The notes below the pieces were generated by a model. The model saw nothing but the letters and a program-made list of their open reading frames with translations. It was not told the DNA's origin and did no database searches. From Ciona savignyi (taxonomy: Eukaryota > Chordata > Ascidiacea > Phlebobranchia > Cionidae), in NCBI GenBank assembly GCA_000149265.1, contig CH003386.1:53573-117572 (forward strand): 64,000 nucleotides of DNA. The letters run 5' to 3'. Shown here one piece after another: positions 1 to 15,100 of this stretch (positions are counted from its first letter, which is position 1; the number at the start of each line of letters is the position of its first letter). Made by a program: the position numbers and the translations under genes.

Positions 1-168
1 GTAACTCCCTTTGCTTCCCAACCTTTCTAGGATAAATATTGCTATTCTACTGCCCACAGTATGGTATCCAGTACGTATCAATTTGTTGTTTGCAATCCCG
101 CCCTGGTGGTAAATTGTTTCGTATTCACAATTTAACAGAACAAAAAGAAACAATATGTTGATACTTAC
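1..168. other. Left edge, next exon not identified
   Basis: The last recognised exon ends at 169 with a consensus GTAAGT donor in phase 1. In the remaining 168 bases I could not find an acceptor opening a phase-1 frame that looks like the post-PLAT linker of polycystins, so this is probably intron. Confidence 0.4.
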
Positions 169-3100
169 ATGAAAACCACAAATGGCCATCACTGAAATCC
201 TTCTTGGTAGAAGACGAAAACAAATGTTTAAAGTTGCTGATTTGTTGATTGTCTGCTACTGGTAGTATCCTGTCTATACTCCCATCCGATTCATCTACTG
301 CCAGCCAATCATCACAAAAGAAGAAGAAACTTAAAATATAAAAACACTATTTCATCAAAAAGGAAAATCAGAATATAAATATATGTTAACTGAAACAATA
401 AAAAAAAATTTGTCAAATTTTTTTCTAAAATAAATAATTAATATTGAATAGAATAGGACATTCATGTTTTAACACCATGAATGGGAAAACGCGAGTCAAC
501 GCGTAAATATACATGTAACCAACAGATTATGGACCCATGGGTTACCGAAGCTGTTCAGTGTGTTGTTTATAAATGAGAGGTTCCTTTAGTTTTATTAAAA
601 TCATTAATCTAGTAGGCTTAAGTAATTTCTGTTAAATGCCTTTCGAAGGACACAACCGACTAGCTAGCAACAAGTTGCTATACTACAACCCTTTTGTGAA
701 CGAAGGATGCACTAATCCATCAACCTATGTGATCAGACAAATATTGTTTTGATTAAAGAACCATTGTACACATTAAATATCCAAACAAACACTCTCACTT
801 CTTTTTAGTTTGCAGATCGGTGACCATGATGTTGTCGAGGTGCCACGATGCATTTGAAGCTTTGCCAGAGTTATTATGAAACACTCTGAGGTAGCTTAAT
901 GCACCAAAAGAACTGTCAACTGCCATCAAGAATTTCTTGACACTTCCTTGTTGAAATTTCTGCATAAATAATAGGTTTTCTTAGGTCATGACCACAAGAA
1001 ATATTTTAAAAATTCATAAAGATAAAATTTAAAACATTAGTAAAACATACAATTTCCATAAAGGTAAAGAGATTTTTTCTGGTTCAACACCAACTACACC
1101 CTATGAGAGGTATATGTTTATGGTTGATTAGTTTCTGTCAATAAATAAAACAAATTCTAACTAAATTAAATTAAAATTTAAAATCTAACTTACAGTCTTT
1201 CCACTTTCAGCCAAAGCCCTAATGGAAGAGTTGCCATTCTCTCCACCCAGCACAATATAAACATTGCTGTGGGTTCCAGCATTGCGTGTTGAGCCAGTCT
1301 TAACAGTAAGTTGGTAGAAATATTCGTCACATAACTTGTTGTCCGTGAGTAATGCCACACACCACTGGTAAGATTGGGTTAAAAAAAGAAGTAATTCTGT
1401 TTTATCTAAATTAAGCAATTGGTGGGAAATTTGACCATAAATTTGTTTAATTGTGTTGTTGAATAACTATAATACACTTGTAATAACTGTTGAAGGGTTT
1501 TAAACATATGATTATTAATTTACTTTACACTAACTCATAACTTTTCCAGAAAAATGTGTTTTTAAAAATTAGACTCTAAGATGAGTAATTCAAACATAAT
1601 TATGGTTAAATCATTCAAACTAGATTATCTTTACTTCATAAAATGTTTAAAAATGTTATGTTTGTAAAACAATAAATTCACAGGACTTAAACAATAAATA
1701 TTAATCAAAGGAAGGGTTTGAAATTAATAAAGTAAAAATACAAACAGTTTAGATATGTTACTTAGTATTTATTAATTGGATGGTTATTGTATTCTTGGAA
1801 TGCATAAAAAACACAGCAGCATTGAAGATAGTGCCTGTTAAAATACTATTTATCCACAGTCGGGTTAGTGGATCAGTGTGTTTAAAACCATAAAGACTTA
1901 ATTTTTTTGTTTAACGCAATAATCCACCAGGGTCAAGCGACACCCATGATGCATCAAGTAGCCTCTGCTTGTAACATTAAGTACATGTTAATCATGAATG
2001 AATTCTTAAGCAGGAATTTCTCCACCCACCTGTCATATACCACAAAACTAAGCACATCTTACTTTCTGTATGTCTTTTTTGTCTTGTCTTCTACAGTAAA
2101 ACAGACCCACCACATACAGGACAAATATTGAGATCAGAGTTAATAAAACAGACAGGTTGTCTTTAATATTCTGAAAAAAGATAATGCATGAATGACAAAT
2201 TATGAAATACAATTGTTTTGGTATTCAAATAAATAAATAATAAAACAATACAATTTTACTAATTTTAAATATTTTTATTTAAAAAAACACATGACTGAAT
2301 ACAGTGTTTTTTTGTTTAGGCAAAAATTAAATTAGCTTTATTATATATACTATAAAGCACACTACAATAGCTTTATTAAAAATAGGTTATGGAAATTCTA
2401 GCAAATGATCCATCTTCTTAAATTTACCAAGGATCTATCCTATCATAAAAAACTGTGAAATAACTTATAAGGTAAAACACTCAATTAAATATCTATTTAA
2501 ACACACTAATCCATTTTATATTCAGGGAAATCCAATAATTGATACACCTGTAGTTTAGTTGAGAGTGAAGCAAAATCAATAGGATTCGGTGCCACAAGAA
2601 AACCTGCACCAAATGATGTAAGGTGGTTGCAATAACATACCACAATGCTGCTGTTTGACTCAGAGCTTACATCACAACCTAATGCAAGTTGAAATATTTA
2701 TTAGATGTGATACACGGTTAAAGGGTATAAGGTCGAAGCTTAATTAGAGGGCAGTTAAATGCAATTACAAAGAGTTTTTTAAACCACCACAACTTGGCAG
2801 TAGTATAGAATAAAATACATATCTTTATTTCCATTTATGGAAAATGTAGGTGGGGTTATAACACACAGAAGTTTTTAATTGGTTTAGAATGAGAATATTA
2901 TGACAGAACATCAAACCGTTTGTATTCCATTGTTCTAAAGTTTCATTCCAATATCTGCATGACGTGACAAAATTGAAGATCTCATATTTTTGCAAAGTCA
3001 TGTTTGCTGGGTCGGTCACATTTCCAATGTCATCTAAACAGTGCAAATAATAAAATTAATTGTTAGTTATTGTAAACCCTTAAACACTTACATTTAAAAA

Positions 3101-6100
3101 AATTGTATTTAAATCAATTCTGATAAGAAAACAACATGTCCATTGCTAAACATTTAAAAAAAGAATTGTTTAAAATTTAAATATACAACTAATCATATTA
3201 AATTATTCTTACCAATTTCATGGATCCCAAAAGCATAACGCCCCAAGTCGATATTAGAGCCGTTAAATCGTAAGCGGTATGGATGCAGTGGGTCAACAAA
3301 TGGGTCAGGCAACTCTCGAATTAATGTATAGTTTGTGGTTGAAGGGAATTCCCTAAGACTAAAAGAAAAATGTTTAAGTGTAGAGTATACTAAAACAGTT
3401 ATGATTGACCAATCTGTAAACAAATTAATAAACAAAGAGTTTAAAAATCTAAACAATCGCACTTCTCTGTCAGCAGGAAATAAATCCGCAGCTTAACATG
3501 GTGTGTGGTGACACCAAGTGGTTGGATAGTAAGGAAAATGACATCTTCCCTTTTGAGGATCGTCATCTCGTGGTATGACATCTGACTGTCACCAGTGGGG
3601 GTGAAAGTGTAGACAGGGGGTTTGATGGAGGATAGTGAGTCATCAATTGGAATATCAAATCGGAAGGTGCTGGAATATGTTTAAATCAGTTCAATGTAAC
3701 CAGATGTTATTTTTCATAAAGATATTTTTAACTATATTTGGTTCGTGGAATTAAACCTACTTTGTTGCTTAATATTTAAGAAATGGAATAATTTTTGAAC
3801 TGTAATGAACAGTTTTAAATTATTTTGTATATGTAAAGAATGTTGCACAAAAAAAGGAATTCAATTTGAAGAAAATCAAACATTTAGTTTTTTTAAAATG
3901 ACCTGGAATTTGTATTGACTTTGGATCCATTACCGTATTTGAAAGTAAGACTGACTACTGAAGACCTGACATTATCTGCACTCCCATCCCACACAAATGG
4001 ATTGTCCTTCAGTGTCAGCAGCTGGTAGAGAAGAAGAACATAATCATTTTTGACAGTGCACATTAACTCTGGTGGTATTGGACTTTAAGTATCAAGATTG
4101 CAAACAAGTGGATTGCTGATTACTTGTGTGCTTGGGCAGATCAATTAAGAGTTGTTGCTTCAACGGGGTAAATCAATGTGTTTAACAAAAGTGAAAGCAA
4201 TGTCACTACTAGAGAGTGTCAACCACGTGTTTAACCACCACTATTTGTAAAACACATGTTGTATGCCATATATTCATGCTGCTCCCTAACCACATTTTGT
4301 ATTTAATACACAGTGTATGTAGTTTTTGTTTCTGCAAGCATAAACGCATGGGTCCCATAGTTATCAAACCAAACTTCTTCTCCATGTTTTGTTAAAAAAA
4401 GAACAATAAGATTTCATCACAAATGTTTTAAATTAAAGCTTTTTTTTTCAAGTGCTGTATTACAGCTAAATCCCTAAAACAGTTCGATTTAGTGTTTCAT
4501 GGCTTCGGGGAATTCCTTATGGGATTGGTACATAAGTTTCTGTTTTTACATATGTGAGTCTTGTTAACTATCAATTCTTAAAGTTTTAAAAAAAATAACC
4601 GTTTTGGATTTAAACGTCTCCGGGGAATTCCCCTAGATTTATCACCCACAATTTTGCTCCTGCGTATCTAGACCATGTTGTCTAACAAATGACAAAGCTT
4701 TATTACTATTTCATTATTCCTTCTTTTAGATATCGGGGCGTCATGCCATGCCTGTCACAATCATCATTTAAGAACAAAATCTTATTTTTAGGGTATTACC
4801 CTAATTTTTTATTTTTATTTTTTCTAATTGTTAAATCAGTGCCTAATGCACTTACATTCCACCAAATCTCATTCAAATTGTAACAGCCGTTCAAGCGCTA
4901 TGCCCAAAAAAGGCAATTTTTTTAGAAAAAAATAGCGTTTTGGTTTTTAACGTCCCAGGGGAATTCCCCTGGATTTATCACCCAAAATTTTGGTTTCTGC
5001 ATATCTAAACCATGTTGTCTAAAAAATTTCCAATTTTCATTGCGATTCCATTACTCCTTTTGGTAGATGTCGGGGCGACATGGCATGCCTGTCACAATCA
5101 TGATTTGAGAACAAAATCTATTTTTTTGGGGTATTTCCCTAGGTAATTTTTTTATTTCTTTTAAGTGATAAATTAGTGACTAATGCACTTACATTCCAAC
5201 CTAATCTTATTCATATTGGAGCAGCCGTTCAAGCGCTTTGCCACAAAAAGCACAATTTTTCGTAAAAAATACAGTTTTGGTTTTTAACCTCCCAGGGCAA
5301 TTCCCCTTAATTTATCACCCAAAATTTTGGTTTCTGCATATCTAGACCATGTTGTCTAAAGAATGGCTAAGTTTCATTACGATTCCATTATTCCTTCTGG
5401 TGGATGTCGGGGCGCCATGCCATGCCTGTCAAACCTTTGACGAAAAAAAACAAAAAAAACGGACAAAAACAATATGTGTCCCAATTTTTCAATTGGGACC
5501 CATAATTATGTAAAACACACTGCAATAAACCCATTAACCAGGAAGTGTGGATTCTTGCCAGATATTCCAGAGTCATGTTAATGTATTTTGCCTGAAGCAC
5601 ATAAGATTGCCTGTAGCACATCAAGTAATTTTAATAATGTTATAAGCATAACACACCTCTGTTTCAATGGTTTCACCAGACATAGGGCCAGCATTACAAT
5701 TAAGCATATCAACCTGACTTGACATCAGTATGCTACCAAGTGTGGACCCTGTTTGAAAGTGTAGAATTCAAAAATAATTAAATCATTGTCATATAAATCG
5801 AGAACGTAATAACATATTTATCTCTAAGGGGAGGACAATTACAGTTGTTAAAAATGGATTATTTGTGAACTACCCCAAGGCAATATAGCAGTGTGTTCAA
5901 TATTTAATATAAAGTGTCTTACCTGTAGTAAAATTACACAAAATGAGATATCAACCAAAGACATGCATAGCAGTACTTTTAATTTTGAAAATCTTATCAA
6001 AAATAAACCAAAACTGTCATATTTTTCTTAAAAAAAAAACTTTTAAAAGAAATAAAATGGAGCAAACACGATACACATTATCCACAAAAATCATAAAGTT

Positions 6101-9100
6101 TTGACTAAAAAACTTTACTATTACCACTATTATTAAGCGATTTGCAGAGGTCAGCAGCTGAAGCTTTTTGAGTCTCCAAAGTTAATCCATTGTTTTCAAT
6201 TGTAGCAATAGGTTCGCCAGGTTGCTTGAGCCTTAATATTGAACCAGAAAGAGAAAAGATGGTTTCCGTTGCTTTCGTGGCAACGTTTCTGGCCTGTTGT
6301 GGAACATTGAGTTTTAAACCACAAATAAAAATGATAGTTTTAGGTTTCTAGTAAGATGAATCCGATAGTTTATGATTTTGGGTAAAGACCATAAGGTGCA
6401 ATAACTGTGGACAAAATCAATGGTCAAATAAATATTTTCTTATTTCAAAACAATTCTTATGTATTACCACTAAAGTATCAAAAATCACTAAATATATTGA
6501 ATATTTTATTTTTGACTAAACAAAATATAACATAATGTTAAAAATTAATCTCTCACATGAGCTTTATTTTTCTCATATACTTGAAGTCTCTGAGATTCTA
6601 CTCCCTGTCTTTCTTCCTCCCTCTCATCGGGTGATAAGTACTCCTCCTCCTCATTGAGGATAATCTTTGGGGATCGTTGGGGAGCAGGGTTGAAGGAGAA
6701 AAGAGGAAGATTAACCAAACTTGTTGAAGGGTCAGTCTTCTCTGCGTCCCCGATCACCTGACTTCTGGTTGCCATGACAACGTTCTGAAGGCCAACAGCA
6801 ACGACAGATGCAGACTCAGTGATGTCCTCGGATGACTCGGTAGAAGATAATCTGCATTTTGACAGTTTTATGTTATTGGGAAGATAATCGTTTAAATCAT
6901 CTGCATGAAAATCATGTACTCATATACCTATTGCAGTACGTAACTTTTAATAATGGACATTAAGATAATTTTATTATTTTTCCTTTGGTACATGTTTTGT
7001 CCTTTGAGTTTAATTTGTGATGGATCTCTAATGAAAGCTTAGTTGTAATTATCTTGGTTATAACTACTATGCATTATGGAGGGGTTTGTGACAAAATGTC
7101 AGCATAAATCTTCTTTCACTTTATTCAATACAATAATCCACTAGGTTCAAACAACTGTCACCAAATATTTCGCCATAGGACACAATTAACTAGCTAACAC
7201 TGGCTTAGATCCAACAACCTTTGGACTGATGGTCCAATGCTCCACTATATAAGCTGACACTGGACAAAAATTAACCTAGAAAACCACATGTAAAATCTTA
7301 ACTTACTTGAACAGCAAATTTGTTCGTTCCTTTAACACATCCACAGCTGTGTTTTGAGTGACATCATCTACTTCGTCAGGGGTGGCTGTTATGCTACTGA
7401 TCGTACTGCATGATTGCAGGATACCTGGATGTATACGGGTACAGTGTAAACAAATAAACAAAATATAAATAGTTTTGACTGATTTAAGGCATTAAGACAA
7501 TAAGAGGCAATACAACATTGATTTCAACAAGCATTAGTCCTGTTGGTCATGGTAATTAACTATTTCGGTAGACTTAATCATTAATGGTCTTCAAGCAGCC
7601 AAAATAATGTGCGATCAAAACAGTTAGTATCTTTGGGAGAGGAAGTTAGTGGACATTAACTGAACCTGGTAGATCAATGTGTTGTACTAAAATTAAAAAA
7701 ATGTGCCCATTTTGTACAAGACACTGCAATAGCTCTGGTGATAGCACAACAAACAATTTTTAATAAAAAAATATGTATTTTACCATCTAATTCACTGTCT
7801 TCATTGATCTTTCCAACAATTGCATTCAAAAGTGTAGTTCGAATTGATTTGCGAACGTTCTTTGCATTCGCTGATGTTGAATTTGAGGAATTAGAAGCCT
7901 GTGAAAGTGTTATTGCAGCATAGTTACAACTTTTGGAAGAGAATGTTTAATAAAATAAATATCTTCATACATAAATATACTTAGATTGTGAACAAAGGAG
8001 TAATTGGTCCGGCCGGTTAGTCTGGCGGTGTGCGTCGCTTTCAAGTAAAAGGTTGCAGGTGTGAAACTGGTCGCTAGCTATTCGGTTGTGTCTTTGGGCA
8101 AGGCACTTTACGAACATTGCCTGAACCCAGCGGATTAATGGGTTCTACCAAATTAAAGAAACATGTCTATCATATACAACACATTGCATAGCTTCGGTAA
8201 CCTGACGGTGGGCGCGAGGTGATCTGAAGATTGCCCGTGTGTAAGCCCCCTTGGTTTTCCCATTCACGGGGATAAACATGAATATCCTATTCTATCCTTA
8301 TCAACAGATACTCTGAGAATTCAACTACACATTATTTAGCTATTCAACAATAAGCACATTAATAACACACAATTAAGCCCAAAATCAAAATACAGCACAT
8401 AAAACAGAGTTTCTCTAATAATGTGTCAAGTGTGCTACAAAGATTTTAAATTTTGTAGACAGTTGTCTATGTCACTATAATAATAAAATAAATTAGTGTT
8501 GAACTGGGTGCTGTCATTTTACTGACATTATCGTTATGGAGACAGTAAGGCAATATAAAGTTTATACAACATTTGGTATATAAGTATACTTGACGTTATT
8601 AGAGTACCCCATCAATTGGATTTCCTAATAAAAGTAGGCGCAGCCATTATTTAAAAAAAATTATATTGTGTTTTGTGTACCAAAAAAAAACGTGTTTTTT
8701 AGTGTACTACAATTGTGTAACACAAGACCTGACGCAACACTGGCATAATGATACATACAATTCAGCTATGAAAGATAAAGGAAATAAATAAATTAAACCT
8801 GTTGATTCAAAATGCCAGCGACTGATCCTGACAGTTGGGAAATTTTCTGGGCACTTGATGTTAATATTTCAGTGTTGGTTAAATTGCTTATCATGGCATT
8901 GGATACCTCCTGCAAAGAAAAAACTGTTTGATATCCTAATTTGATCTTCCGCCACGGTTACGAAAACTGTACAGTTGTGTTTCTGTAAAATTATTTAAAA
9001 GAGAGTATTTCATACAAAATGCAACCATACAAAACAATAAATTACAATGGTACACTAAGAATTGGATATTACTATGTGCGGCCCGTATCCTATCCTACTA

Positions 9101-12100
9101 TTACTGATAGGATAGGATATTTATCTTTATCCCCGTGGATGGGAAAACCAAGGGAGTTAACACACGGGCAATCATCAGATCACCTCTCGCCCATCGTCGG
9201 GTTACCGGAGCTATTGCAGTGTGTTGTATATTATAGATATGTTCCTTTAATTTGGTAGTACCCATTATTCTGCTGGGTTCAGGCAATGTTCATAAAGTGC
9301 CTTGCCAAAGGACACAACCCACTAGCTAGCGATTAGTTTCGCACCTTCAACCTTTCGATTGAAAGGCTACGCACTTATAGTTGTAAATAAAGATATCAGA
9401 ACCATGACTATTATAACATATATATTAGTTGTTTGTTACAATCATACAAAATTGAAACATTTTTTTATATTACAAATATATCCACAATTTGAAAATAATT
9501 AAAATATAACACGCTACAATAGCAACCAATAGCTAAACTGACATTCCTGTTTATAAAAGATAAATGTGACTGTACTTCAATACATATGTACTTAAAAACA
9601 AACTTTTAACAAGTAAATCAAAATATGATTGTTACCTGAGCTTCATAAATCTTGACTGTCATGTTTGTGATGGCAGATTCACCATACTCGTCTAAAACTC
9701 TCACTTGGATCCAAACCCTGTAGATGTTTTGGTAAGGTAACATGTTTAATAAAAAGGCCAGAGGGTAAGGTTTTTTTGGAGTGAAAACTTACTATCATGT
9801 GGTAAGATTTGGTGTAAAACAAATGTATTGGCAACCACTATGTTGTTGTTCTGACATATTATTTTAAAGTTGTATGCTATTTTTTTACATTGTTTATCCC
9901 ATTAGTTTTTTTTCTAGTTTTTAGCACAAATTTTGCCTTTTAAGTAACATACATAGGTTTAAGAAATTAAAAATATACTATACTACTTAGTAAACAAATT
10001 TTTATGCTATGTGACTTTGAATCATGACCAAAACTCATGTATGCAATACCTGAAATCATATTGAGGCAAGCCAGGTGGTAGGTATCTTCCATATAATGAA
10101 GCTTTGTTCCCATAAGATAATAATGTTTGGGGCATTGTTGGGTCAGTTTGGTAAAATACCTGATAAAAATAAATACAAGTTGTGCACAACAGGAGTTTAG
10201 TATCATCACCTTGATTTGGTAATGTTCCAGGATCCCCTGCTTTAATGGCCTAACGACAAATTATAATTAAGTTTCCCCAATGAGCTATTATAAAATGAGA
10301 AACTATTAAATATCAAGCAACAAGTGTGTCATCATAAAAATCTTAGATACAACAGACCAATACCAAGCCTGTAATCACACCACAAGAGTACCACTATTTC
10401 TCTTTTAATTTAGAGGAAGCATAAACTTTGAGGCAGAATTCTCCTGAACCAGCTTGATACACAACTAACATACAATTTTATTGCTGTAACCTGATATATC
10501 AAAGTATAATCATTGGGTGATATCGGAATACTTCTGTCCACATTTAAACCCTCATCCTTCCAACCAACACAAAGTATATCAAAAGTTGTGTTCACTGCAG
10601 CACCTGCAGGAAACACCAAATTAGATTACAAAATGGTTTTCATATACAGGTGTGAAAATGAGAGTTCTTTAAGTAGATAACACAGTTATTAAAATAATTA
10701 GTCATGTTGACACAGCTATGTCAGTTTAAACATACAGGAAAAAATGATGCAAGATTGTGATTACCTGTGTAATCACAGTTGTTTTTGTTTCCTTGTTTTC
10801 CTTTAACTTATGGTGCAAAATAAAACGGCATACAAAATTAAGCTTCTAAATGGCACTTACTTGAAAATTAAAAAAAAAACTTAAAATAGAAAAACCTTAG
10901 AAATATGAAAATGAAAGCTAACCTTCCAAAGGTGAAACTTTGCATGAGCCACTGTAAGGTGGAAGGTTAGTTAGTATTTCCATCTCAGTGATTCCAGGTG
11001 TTGTAAATTCAGTGTTGCCAGTCACTCTTGCATGGTATTTCTTACCAGGTTGTAACGAATGAGGTTTTAAAACTAAGTAGATGCTTTCTGTGCCTAGGGA
11101 TGGAATACAATATTATTTCTATTCACAAGGATGTGTACCATAGTTGTTATACTTGATGCAGATATTCAAAATAAGGGATGTTTCCATGTATTTAGTGCTT
11201 TTCTTGCTTAGGAAAACGCGTTTTATTTGCTTAGAAAAAAGCATATTACAATGGGAAAAACTATATTATTTGTCATACCAGATTTAGTTTAGTTCTCCAT
11301 ATTTATGTACACCAACCTGTAGCAGAAAGTTCATTCAAATTTCTGACATTTTCAAACAGTTCCTGTGTACCATTATGTTCCATTTGAACAAACAACTCCC
11401 ATGTATAACTTATACTGTCATTTGAGTACACAACAGAGTTCTCCCCGACTTGCTTAACGGGCTAATGCTACTGCAGTTCGGATGTTTGTTTTAATGTTGC
11501 CAGTTAACTAAGCAATCAATCCTGAAAAATAAGTTTATATGGAATATTTCATAATTTCTTGCAGAAGAATTTCTTCACATTATCACTGGTATATGAAAAT
11601 TATGTCATCTATTTCTTTTTTTAGGGTCAAGTCTAAACGATTTTATGATTATTTTTGTGTTTTGAATAACAAATATGTTGTTCACCTTAGCTTTGGGGGT
11701 TCTCCTCCTGAAAGTTCTAAAACTTGAAAAGTTGTCGCTTTTCGGTTGCTTTTGTCACTGATTTGTAATCGGATGACATAATCGTTGTTGTCAGCCAGTA
11801 AAGAAGTGTTGATCTTAAAACAATAAGTATCAATAAGAAAGAATAGTCCTTAGGAGGGTGATACAAAAGGTGAAAAAAAAGGGAAATGGCATTATTAAAC
11901 ATTTAACTTAATAGATCTAGTTCAAATCTATCATATATAACATATCTATGACAGGGTGGTATGCTGACAATTTATTTTTTAGGAATCAATTAAACTCTAA
12001 TTTTCTTGCAATTTTTAAACGGCTTGCCAAGCATAACAGCCATCATGCAGGTTTCCATTCTAAAATCTTTCTCTAGCAACCTAATATACCAGCAATGAGT

Positions 12101-15100
12101 AATTTCACCAATAAAAAGTACAGTTTGTCGCTTATAAGTAGCCAAAACAGTATAAGGAAAATTTTACATATATTTCGTAGAGCATTAGAACATTAAAATA
12201 CGGCATGTGCTAGTCGAATTGGAAGGATACTGCAGTTTATGATTGAAACAATGTTTAAGTTTTATACTACCCATTTACATACACTCGGTTTTAATAGCAT
12301 CACTTTAATACCATACTAAAAAAACACAAGTGACTATCAGTTAGCTAATCTGCCAAATACTGAATTGAAATAAATGCAATTTTAGAGTAAGGCTGAAAGA
12401 GATATCAGAAGAAATCTTACGTTAACCATGATTGTGATTCACTATAACCTTTTTATAGCATGAATAAAGCAAAGAGCAAGAAAGACAAATGTACCATTTA
12501 TTAGGAATTACACATAACGCAAATGGGAAGCAAATCTTAAAATCACCAATTTAAGCTAAGTAACAAAGCTTTAAATTACTCAAGTTATTAAAATTCTGCC
12601 ACCTGTATTTTATCACAGGTAGAATTGAATATAATAGAATGACAAGCAGCATTTATGTTGCCATCCAATAGACCATAATAGCCCGAAGTTAAACATTTCG
12701 ATGTAGAGTTCATGAATTGGAAGGAGTAAGTACCTGAAAAAAGTTGAAATATGATATTATGATACAAACAATAGAGAGGGATAGACAGGATTAAGGTTTA
12801 ATCCCTGCACCCATTATGTTATGACATGTTGTGTTCATGGGCTGTGGCTCTTGTATGACATTGCCTAGGTCCAGTGTTTTCGAATGAATTGAGAAAAAGT
12901 GATTTTGTTAGATTTTGTTAAACCAGTTGTCCGCTAATGGACACATCTTCTAGTTAGCAACCAGGTTTGATCACACCACCTTGACTGAAGGCCCAAGAAG
13001 TGTGATAAGTATGAATTAAATCTTTTTTCAGTCTCCAATTTTTTTATAAAAGGTTCTATGTCCTGAATGTTTTTCTTTTGAAAATTTAAAAAAAATAAGA
13101 AAATAAAAAAAAATTGTTAAAAGTAACAAAAAACCAATAAAAACCAAAAAATACAAACTTGGAACATCGCAGCGATATTGCGTCATCATACAAGCATCTA
13201 GCGATTTGTTTGAAAGTTCAATGGAATTGAGCGTGGCGTAGTTGCTGAGCCAGATAGCAGGAGTTATCATGCATGTGTGCTTTCCATTGCAAGACTTTAT
13301 AAAAATGTCACTTAAATTGACATCGACTGTTTGGTTGCTGAAAATTAATATTAAATGCAACTTACTGCAAATTTTTCTTCATAGCTTTATTATGAATAAT
13401 CTTGATTAAACTAACTTGTAATTTATCATACATTTTTGCACAAATTAGTCTGTTGGTTGGTGTGATTTTAGTGTCTTTACTGATTTTATCTACCCTGAAT
13501 GTTTCTTTGAAAGTAATATTTATTATCTTTATTGCCATAATAAAAAAAGCAAGAACTTAACTGAATAATGTATACTACTGAGTCTAACAGTGAATGTTTG
13601 CATGTTACAGTTTTCATTTATTTAATGTAATTATGTCATATACCTTTCCCTTGTTTTCTAAAAAGTAAATACAAATTCTAAGGAATATCACCTTAAACAG
13701 CCAAATTAAATATGCATAATTGGTAGCACATTGTGTGTGACCTACCAGCCAAGATTAAAAAGGTTTCACATATACATCTTATATTCAGCAAAATGGGATA
13801 ATCGCAGGTAAATATAAAAGTTGGAGCAATGGTAACATTTTAGTCAGTTATTCCAAAACTGGTAATAATTTTAAAAAGCTTACCTTATAGTGAGATTAAA
13901 AAAGAAAGCAGATTTGACTTCTAGAAGACGAAGGATATTTGGGCAAGTAATTGTGGCATTACCGCAGTAGGAAACTCTAAGCCAATCTGGTAAACAATCC
14001 ATTATTAAAGTTTTTAACCTATGCTGTCAAACAAGCATATTCTGAAAAATCTTGTTTATTTCCATTGATGGAAAATCGCAGTGGGACGCTAAAACATAAC
14101 CATCTAATTACTTTATGCTTACTGTCAGAATAACATAGCTATTGCTGTGTGTTGTATAAGATGGAGACATTGCTACAGTGTTTGTTCAAGGTACTGCCCA
14201 ATAAGTGTGTTGTCCAGAATAAAGCTGATCAAATAATAACCAGTTTGGAACCCAATATTTTGACTGACGGTCGATGCCCTACCACTTGGCCATTTGGCCT
14301 CACGAGGATAGTCATTCAGGTTGTATATGTTGCATAGGATTTATGATTAACCCTGAAGTAGAAGCATGGGCTCGGTTGCTATATAACAACACCTTTGCAT
14401 TAATGGGCTGACAAGTAACAAGTAATATCATTGATATTGCACCTGGTTTTCCATCAAATAGAATCTCCACTTCATCTTTTGATTCGTTCACTGATCCTGC
14501 GATCTTCATTGGACATGACCATGAGTAGGTGAAGTTGGACGATGCTGAGGTTATATTTGGGTTAGAAGCATCCAATAAACTCTCCTCACTTGGATCATAT
14601 GATGCAGATCCTGCATCCATCTCCACCACTGTACCGTGGCTTACAGCTCGCCGGATCCCAAACGTTATCCCAGCAACTAATGGGGGTAAGATCACCTCCA
14701 GGTAAATGCAGTCGGAAGAAACAATGCCTGCCACTTGGTACATTGCAACGTTTATACAAACCAAATGTGGACCCACTTTAAAAAATCGGGGTTTGAATGT
14801 AACGTCCTCTGATTTAGACGTAAATGATACACCCAACATTTCTTTAAATTTAACAGTGGGCGTTTCAAATTTCCGTGCACTTTGATGCAGTTCAACAAAT
14901 TCGTCAGATTCTTCTGTTTGGGTATCTGGGTTTGTAAGCTCCAGGCTTGTTTTGTGAACTATACTATAAGCTTTCCATGTAATCACAGTTCTGCTCGTCA
15001 GTGAGCAATCAATACTTATCGATGAAAATGAGCGAAACTGAAGAAAACTGAAAATCCGTTGAGGATTGATCAATGAATTTTCTGGCAGCTTTTCAATGGA

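Noticed and set aside
8006-8080. tRNA gene at the head of SINE copy A
   Set aside because: A and B boxes are present, but there is no complete cloverleaf, and the same head recurs fused to the SINE body in other copies.
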